Part shown: positions 53,949-59,378 of the stretch, one piece after another
How the letters are laid out: every line of letters starts with the position of its first letter
Position numbering within the stretch: position 1 is the stretch's first letter
Source: Balneolaceae bacterium
GTDB taxonomy: Bacteria; Bacteroidota; Rhodothermia; Balneolales; Balneolaceae
DNA: 59,378 bases
Direction of reading: 5' to 3'
Assembly (NCBI GenBank): GCA_007118695.1
Contig: SKRC01000074.1
Location: forward strand, 1-59,378
Position numbers and translations under genes: made by a program
Notes under the pieces: model-generated
What the model was told of the DNA's origin: nothing
Seen by the model: only the letters and a program-made list of their open reading frames with translations
Database searches by the model: none

Positions 53949-55139
53949 TTAATTTTTAAATTTTTGAACGCTTTCCGACAGGGTGTTAATCATCTTAATA
54001 CACTGCTGCTCAGTAATATACGGAGCCGGTCCGATTCGAAGTATGGGTCCGCGTGCATCAGTGAAGACATCCTTTTTCAGCAAATCCGTGCGGATTTTGC
54101 GCGCGAACGGCGAGTTAAGCGAGAGAAACCCGCCTGTTTTGTTTACCGGATCTTCATGAGTCAGCTTAATGATATCCGGGTTAAATGCTTTCTCCAGAAA
54201 CAGGTTCCGCAGCAGTTGGATCTGGTTTCTGTACTGTGCGGAGAGTCTTTCCGGCGTCAGTCCCTGGCGATTGAAAAATTCGACCACTTTGGCTGCCCTG
54301 TATTGCGATACCGGGTCATAGGTACCGGTTGCAAACCGCTGATGGCCCTCATCGTATTGAATCTCATCATTGATGCGGGGTTCATCCAGTGAACTGAATG
54401 CTGCGAACCATCCGGTGACAGCCGGCCGCAGGTTGCAATCTTTTGGAAAGCGAAGAAAGCAATTGGCTTCTCCCCACTGCAGGTATTTGTATCCGCCGAT
54501 CAGTATAAATGCATCCTGCAGGCCTGCCTTGCGGATGGAGAGGGGAACCACATTGGTGCCGTGATAGTCGTCGATCAGCAAGGGGACATTATGACGGCGA
54601 CAATAGCCGGCAATCTCCGGTATTTTTTGATTGATCCGGGCAGATTCAAAATAGACCCTTGAAAGCATAACGGCCGCGGTGTTTTGGTCCAATTCCTGGC
54701 GGATGGCATCAAACAACAACTCGCCGGGATGATGGAAGAGCCGTTTGACTTCCAGGCCTTCCTCCTGAAACCGGCGTAGCTGGCGGTACATGGAATGAAA
54801 TTCTCCGTCTGTGGTCAGAATTTTGGGTTTGTTTTTCAGATCGAGTGATGAGAGCCAGGCGACCAGCAGCACATGGGTATTCTGCTCGCGGCAGTAGAGC
54901 CCGTCCGGATCGTTGTAATAACTGCGCAGATAGCCTCTCAGCACCTCCGTTTTTTCAAAAGCCTTCTCCCACTTGAGATCCACAGATTCGGCGACCATCC
55001 CCAGATATTCCCGAACACCGTCGAAAGCGACGTCCGGCCATGCCTGGTGGGAATGGCCGGTAAACAGGAGGCGGTTTTTGACATTAAAATGTTTGTAGTG
55101 AGGCTGAAGAGTAAGGGCAAGCGAGTCGATTTCGGACAA
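53949..55139 (-). CDS. kynureninase-like PLP-dependent enzyme of unknown substrate
   Basis: A 396-residue PLP fold-type I protein. The internal-aldimine lysine is probably in IGGYKYLQWGEANCFLRFP (kynureninases have a similar YKYLN block), preceded by LLIDDYHGTNVVP (cofactor Asp) and followed by GWFAAFSSLDEPRI. The early block LLFTGHSHQAWP also fits kynureninase, where the substrate's carboxylate is bound. It is isolated from tryptophan or NAD de novo genes, so a role in kynurenine cleavage is not supported by context. It could be another aminotransferase-V enzyme. Confidence 0.75.
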   Translation of the reverse strand: MSEIDSLALTLQPHYKHFNVKNRLLFTGHSHQAWPDVAFDGVREYLGMVAESVDLKWEKAFEKTEVLRGYLRSYYNDPDGLYCREQNTHVLLVAWLSSLDLKNKPKILTTDGEFHSMYRQLRRFQEEGLEVKRLFHHPGELLFDAIRQELDQNTAAVMLSRVYFESARINQKIPEIAGYCRRHNVPLLIDDYHGTNVVPLSIRKAGLQDAFILIGGYKYLQWGEANCFLRFPKDCNLRPAVTGWFAAFSSLDEPRINDEIQYDEGHQRFATGTYDPVSQYRAAKVVEFFNRQGLTPERLSAQYRNQIQLLRNLFLEKAFNPDIIKLTHEDPVNKTGGFLSLNSPFARKIRTDLLKKDVFTDARGPILRIGPAPYITEQQCIKMINTLSESVQKFKN

Positions 55140-55501
55140 AACATGATGAATTAAATTTCAAAGATAAAACCGGATCAATTAAAGAATCACAAATCTCAGA
55201 CAAATTCCAATGATGAATTAATGAATCAGGTCAACCTGAAAATTTCGCTCCGCTATCGCTCCAGGGGAATCGTTTCCCCGACACCAGCCGGGGTTCAAAA
55301 AATGAGCCCCGACAACCGTCCGAAAAAATGGGCATTCCGCTGACGCTCCATATTCACAAAATGAGCCCCGACAGATCAGTCAGTACAAAAGATGAGCACT
55401 CAGAGCACTTCACGTTTAAATAAAGAGCGCTCGGAGTGCAGATATTACAGGTTTTAATTTCCTTAATGGCTTACACCAAACCGTCCATATGTCTTTCATT
55501 A
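55140..55501. other. 362-bp interval with repeated AATGAGCCCCGACA motif
   Basis: AATGAGCCCCGACA appears twice (about 55301-55314 and 55360-55373), and ATGCGCCCCGACA once more at 40042-40054. A hairpin GGGGTTCA/TGAGCCCC lies at about 55293-55312. No gene or tRNA is supported here. Confidence 0.45.
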
Positions 55502-56686
55502 TTAATCCATGATACCGCTCCCCAGCCGGTAAACTTTCCTGTCAAACCCCAGGATGTAGAGTTCATTGTGCTGATCTGTGCCAAAGGAGGGGATGTTAAA
55601 GTCGGCCTGGATCAGTTCACTGTTATCGGGGTTTTCCTCATCAGAAATATCCAGTGCCCAGATTCTTCCGGAAACGTAATCCCCATAGATATACATGCCA
55701 TAGAGGGCAGGAAGATTCTCGCCGCGGTACACAAAACCGCCAGTGATTGACTGACCGGTATTAGCCTGCCCCCAGTCATATTCAAAAAACGGCAATTCCA
55801 GGCCTTCCTTATCGCATTCGGACCCGGGCGGATAACAAATGGAACCCTCAATGATGTTCCATCCGTAGTTCAGCCCATTATCGACGATATGTATAACTTC
55901 CTTGTCAACCTGTCCGACGTCGCCAACCCATAATTGATCGGTTTCGGGATCAAAGCTGAATCGCCAGGGATTGCGCAGACCCCAGGCAAAAATTTCCTCC
56001 CGATAGCCCTCTTCATTGTCAGCAAAAGGGTTGTCGGCAGGAATGCTGTATTCATTTCCGTCCTGCTGGTTGTCCACATCAATGCGTAAGATGGCGCCCA
56101 GGAGGTTTGTAAGGTCTTGTGCGTTGTTGCCGGGATCCCCGCCGCCGCCGCCGTCACCCAATGCGATATAAAGATACCCATCCGGGCCGAACGAAATTTG
56201 CCCGCCGTTGTGGTTACCCTGTGGCTGATTGTAGGAAAGAATTTCAATTTCACTCTCCGGATCAGCCTGGTCCGGATCGTTGCCTGATACACTGAAACGT
56301 GCAATGATGGTTCGCCTGGGTGATGATGCCGTATAATTCACGTAAAAATATCCGTTTGATTCAAAGTTGGGATGGAACGCAAGCCCCAGCAAACCCATCT
56401 CATTTGCCGAATCATCCACACGGCCGGAAATATCCAGGAATTCGGTTTTATCGGATGCTTCAGGGTCATTCGGGAAAACCGATATTACCCCTCGCTGCTC
56501 GACAACAAAGATCCGGTCTGTTCCATCACCTGCGTGCTGCAGGTCCACCGGGCGGTCAAAGGAGAGTTCGGGGAAAGCCTCAACTAACGCTTCGCCATTG
56601 TCATCGGGAGGTGGAGGAGGATCATCGGTTGCATCGCAACCGTAAAAGAAGAATGGTATGAGTAGTATGGGAAGGAAGTATCTCAT
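55502..56686 (-). CDS. PQQ-dependent sugar dehydrogenase-like lipoprotein
   Basis: A 394-residue six-bladed beta-propeller protein of the glucose/sorbosone dehydrogenase family (Asd-type). Lipobox FFFYGCDA (Cys about 17) followed by a Pro/Asp-rich linker. Family motifs: PVDLQHAGDGTDRIFVVEQ, GLLGLAFHPNFESNGYFYV, NHNGGQISFGPDGYLYIALG, LLGAILRIDVDN and EIFAWGLRNPWRFSFDPET. Relatives oxidise sugars with PQQ; PQQ-binding itself is inferred from the family, and substrate is unknown. Two conserved Cys lie in SICYPPGSECDKEG. Single gene. Confidence 0.86.
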   Translation of the reverse strand: MRYFLPILLIPFFFYGCDATDDPPPPPDDNGEALVEAFPELSFDRPVDLQHAGDGTDRIFVVEQRGVISVFPNDPEASDKTEFLDISGRVDDSANEMGLLGLAFHPNFESNGYFYVNYTASSPRRTIIARFSVSGNDPDQADPESEIEILSYNQPQGNHNGGQISFGPDGYLYIALGDGGGGGDPGNNAQDLTNLLGAILRIDVDNQQDGNEYSIPADNPFADNEEGYREEIFAWGLRNPWRFSFDPETDQLWVGDVGQVDKEVIHIVDNGLNYGWNIIEGSICYPPGSECDKEGLELPFFEYDWGQANTGQSITGGFVYRGENLPALYGMYIYGDYVSGRIWALDISDEENPDNSELIQADFNIPSFGTDQHNELYILGFDRKVYRLGSGIMD

Positions 56687-56974
56687 GATGTAATGCTAAC
56701 TTTTTGATTAAGTTTGTTTTGTAAAAAAGATTCTGCACCCACCTCGCACATTCGGGTTGAAGCCGGAGTTCGGGCAACGGAATTAAGAATGGAGTGAAAT
56801 GGGATCACGCTGTTTATTTCACTGTATATAGTGTTATATGGAATATTGGAGTAAAAAGTTCCGGTTCACCATTTGTATTTTAAATTCTCCCGGTCAGTTA
56901 CGGGATGGCAATTTGGTCTTTACGTTTCAATTGCCCTGAATTTTCGCCAGAAAGACCATGGCTTTACTGTCATC

Positions 56975-57274
56975 TCAAGGCTTGACCGGCGCTGCAGGAT
57001 TATCTCCGACCACCGTAAACCACGGGCGTACTTTCCAGGAGGTGACCAGCCCGTTTTGTACATAAGGATCCTGCCTGGCAAAACGTTCGGCGGCTTCGGG
57101 TGAATCGCCCCGGAAAAGCAGCACGGCACCGTCCACCGGGTCTTTCAGGGCACCTCCCAGGATCAGTTCACCCCGTTCGTGTGCTTGCCAGGCCAGTGCA
57201 TGATGCATGGAGCGAAATTTTTCACGGCGTTCGAGGTAATCGGGGGCTATATCATAGAAGAGTAAGTAGTGCAT
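56975..57274 (-). CDS. YciI family protein
   Basis: A 99-residue protein of the YCII-related fold. Features: MHYLLFYDIAPDYLERRE, a His-rich MHHALAWQAHERGELILGG, and DPVDGAVLLFRGDSPEAAERF. The exact function of the family is unsettled; some members are dehydrochlorinases. It may be a stand-alone gene; the AT-rich gap upstream is long. Confidence 0.82.
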   Translation of the reverse strand: MHYLLFYDIAPDYLERREKFRSMHHALAWQAHERGELILGGALKDPVDGAVLLFRGDSPEAAERFARQDPYVQNGLVTSWKVRPWFTVVGDNPAAPVKP

Positions 57275-58055
57275 GGGCTAAAAATCTCTTTGCAGGTTGA
57301 TGAAATCTCTACTCATCGAGTGTAATTATTAAATTATTTATGTAGTCTGGTATGGTTTCAACTGTGAGGGGATTGGAAAAAGCAACGGCTTCTGGTGAGA
57401 GAATTGCGGGCAATACCGTATAAAAATGGAAAGCCCTTTTCCCGGGGAGTTTTCGACAGATAATCAGCAACACCTGTGCGGCATTCTGTACATCTTACAG
57501 GTTTAAGTAAACCGTGGTTTAAATTAACCGGGACGAAGACTCTGATTCCCGTGGAAAAAGGCTCCGGTTTCAGTTTGCCCTTTAACCGATTTTATCTGCC
57601 CTACGGCTGATACCCGGGTTTTCACACCCGCGAACTATCGATAGAAAAACAATCTGACCTAAAACCAGATTCACTGTTAGATGAGCTCTGGCTCTGAGTG
57701 CAATATATACCTTTTGGATTGCCGGTCAATATGTACAATTCATCAAAATTTTAATAAGAATTTTATCCGATAATCGCAAGCTTATGAAGCTCAATATGTA
57801 ATCAGGGAATTGGGTCTCTAAAAAATTTTTTACCCCGATAATACTGCATACACCCCCCGGCCAAGCTAAATCAGGGATAGACAAATACTCAATACTAAAT
57901 ACGACTCACGACTATTCAAAAACCGTTCTTTCACCTCCGGGGTTGGCACCCGGCACTGGTCTCTCTTGCCAAACCACCTGAAACGGTTTCGGGAGATCCA
58001 GTTGTAAAGGGGATCCCGGATGAAGCGGGGCAGTATAATGAACAGCCAGGTTAGT
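57275..58055. other. 781-bp gene-free interval
   Basis: No reading frame, tRNA or terminator is supported. A small hairpin CGGGT-TTTCAC-ACCCG is at 57615-57630. Units like AATACTCAATACTAAATACG at about 57884-57903 resemble the short-unit repeats elsewhere. The GC content and codon-like features are too low to suggest a lost gene. Confidence 0.5.
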
Positions 58056-59378
58056 TTAACCGGAGGGCTTTTTAACTTTCACCACTTCCACCCAGTGCTT
58101 CGGTTTGACGCCGGTGAAGTGCTCAACCTGGTGGCGGCAGCTGAATCCGCTTGCCACAAGCGTGGCGCCCGGATCCATGGCCCGAACAGCCGGAAACAAC
58201 TCTATCTCCCCGATTTTTTTGGATAATTCGTAGTGTTTGCGTTCGTAGCCAAATGAGCCGGCCATACCGCAACACCCGGAAGGAATTTCCTGAATATTTC
58301 TGCCGCTCATGGACAAGATCATTTTACTTGATTGGGTGCTGTAAAGGGCTTTTTGATGGCAATGGCCATGAAAGTACAGATCACTACTCCCATTCCCATC
58401 GGCTGATTCAAATTCTGCCCTGATGTTTCCATTGTCGAGCTCCCGGGCAAGGAAATCATCGATCATCATCACCTGTTTTTTCAAACTGGCAGCAAAAGCC
58501 TCATCTTCGATCAGGTCGGGGAAATCGTCATTGAGTGCTGAAGAGCAGCTCGGCTCACAAACCACCACTGTTAACCCCCGTTCGATATACGGCCTCAATC
58601 CTTCAAGGGTTTTACTGCCTTCCTTTTTGGCATCCCTTAAAAAGCCGGAGGATATTTTGGGACGCTGGCAACACCCAACATTGGCCAGGATCACCTCATA
58701 GCCGCAAGCGTTGAGCAGTTCCACCGCCGACTTGCCAATATTGGGCTCATGGTAATTCAGGTAGGTATCAGCAAACAGCACCACTTTTTTATCGCTTGTG
58801 AACCTGCTGCCATTGCGCTTTTCATACCAGCGGTAGAACGGCTCGCGGGCATAGGAGGGCAGAACCCGGCGCCGGTCAAAACCGGCCAGCTTATCCAGGA
58901 GATACCGGAACGGCCTGGATTTTTGTATGATGTTTACCGGGCCGGCCAGGGCCCCGGCCAAACGGGAAGCGGCTTTGGAAGAGTTCCGGATCAATCTTTT
59001 TTGCAGCGAAATACCGTGCTTGTCGTACTGCATCTGCATGACATCACTCTTCATCTTGGCCATGTCCACATTGCTGGGGCACTCCGATTTGCACGCCTTG
59101 CACGACAGGCAGAGATCCAGCACTTCGTTCAGCCGCTTACTGGTGAGGCCGTTGCTATTTAGCTGCCCCGACATTGCCAATCGTAGCGCATTAGCCCTGC
59201 CACGGGTGGAGTGTTCTTCGTCCCGGGTGGCCTTGAAGCTGGGACACATGGTTCCTCCCAGCATCTTCCTGCACTCACCAACGCCCGTGCACATGTGAAC
59301 CGATTCCCGGAAACTGTTTTCGCTACGGTATTTAAATTCGGTTGTGACCTCTCTGTCGGCGTATGCCGCCCCATCGCG
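58056..59378 (-). CDS. FAD/Fe-S oxidoreductase, C-terminal part (5' end outside window)
   Basis: The frame is open from the right edge (RDGAAYADREV) to TAA at 58056-58058, giving 440 residues. The ATG at 59294 is internal. The part seen is the C-terminus of long FAD-linked oxidase/Fe-S proteins (YdiJ/D-lactate dehydrogenase-like): MCTGVGECRK with Cys, CLSCKACKSECPSNVDM (4Fe-4S), then CCG-type blocks with NVGCCQRPKIS, VCEPSCSSAL, HGHCHQKAL and SGCCGMAGSFGYE. An upstream FAD domain should lie beyond the edge. Likely oxidises a 2-hydroxy acid at the membrane; substrate unknown. Confidence 0.88.
   Translation of the reverse strand, partial: RDGAAYADREVTTEFKYRSENSFRESVHMCTGVGECRKMLGGTMCPSFKATRDEEHSTRGRANALRLAMSGQLNSNGLTSKRLNEVLDLCLSCKACKSECPSNVDMAKMKSDVMQMQYDKHGISLQKRLIRNSSKAASRLAGALAGPVNIIQKSRPFRYLLDKLAGFDRRRVLPSYAREPFYRWYEKRNGSRFTSDKKVVLFADTYLNYHEPNIGKSAVELLNACGYEVILANVGCCQRPKISSGFLRDAKKEGSKTLEGLRPYIERGLTVVVCEPSCSSALNDDFPDLIEDEAFAASLKKQVMMIDDFLARELDNGNIRAEFESADGNGSSDLYFHGHCHQKALYSTQSSKMILSMSGRNIQEIPSGCCGMAGSFGYERKHYELSKKIGEIELFPAVRAMDPGATLVASGFSCRHQVEHFTGVKPKHWVEVVKVKKPSG

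Noticed and set aside
55200-55440. tRNA-like GGTTCAA element
   Set aside because: GGGGTTCAAAAAATGAGCCCC forms a simple hairpin, but no acceptor, D or anticodon arms can be built around it.
57275-58055. CRISPR array or non-coding RNA in the large gap
   Set aside because: No regularly spaced direct repeats and no stable multi-helix fold apparent by eye.
59159-59374. Separate small reverse-strand ORF at the right edge
   Set aside because: It is in a different frame from the Fe-S oxidoreductase, whose family-like sequence continues to the window edge.

Overview
The window reads as a chromosomal segment of a Gram-negative, didermic bacterium of the Bacteroidota/Balneolota-Rhodothermota side of the tree (inference). 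Support: several outer-membrane proteins ending in a C-terminal Phe, OprO/P-type porin, several lipoproteins with Bacteroidota-like weak ribosome binding sites, the uppS-bamA-ompH order, and the purH-mreBCD-mrdA-rodA order. Gene content is mostly housekeeping and cell-envelope biogenesis. No prophage, insertion sequence, CRISPR array, tRNA or rRNA was recognised.

Layout. 1-5421: 3' end of acetyl-CoA synthetase, a small membrane protein, alanine dehydrogenase, ksgA and the groES-groEL pair, which has a sigma54-like promoter sequence 120 nt upstream. 5421-6170: a gene-poor patch made of dispersed repeats, followed by a GxxExxY gene. 6810-22607: a DNA glycosylase, a very large HExxH peptidase/beta-propeller/beta-barrel fusion, a D-aminoacylase-like lipoprotein, a porin, lgt, an AsmA-like protein, a NamZ-like muramidase, rlmB and small membrane proteins. 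22618-29480: ugpQ-like phosphodiesterase, pyrG, a Nudix protein, a YtcJ-like amidohydrolase and nadE.

29591-39715 is a forward run devoted largely to the envelope: LysM lytic transglycosylase, S41 protease, PHP phosphoesterase, ribH, uppS, bamA and three tandem Skp/OmpH chaperones, closed by a strong intrinsic terminator. Directly after that terminator lies a relic of the 5' part of a group II (IIC-like) intron without reverse transcriptase, probably the most distinctive non-coding object in the window.

40056-53708 is almost all reverse strand: a phosphatidylcholine-synthase-like enzyme, a VWA protein, (rnhB forward), then, in transcription order, recA, recX, an AI-2E family transporter, purN, purH, mreB, mreC, mreD, mrdA and rodA. 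53949-59378: a kynureninase-fold enzyme, a PQQ-dependent sugar dehydrogenase-like lipoprotein, a YciI protein, a 0.78 kb empty stretch and the 3' part of a large FAD/Fe-S oxidoreductase.

A recurring theme is intergenic DNA built of short direct units (GGATTA-, ATTCAATA-, GAATTCCTT-type). At four reverse-strand genes the repeat tract supplies the stop codon. Two longer dispersed elements (R1 about 125-155 nt, R2 about 65 nt) each occur twice. I did not find a clearly new multigene system; the best leads are the intron relic, the repeat families, the peptidase-propeller-barrel fusion, the three-copy Skp array and the sigma54-like groESL promoter.
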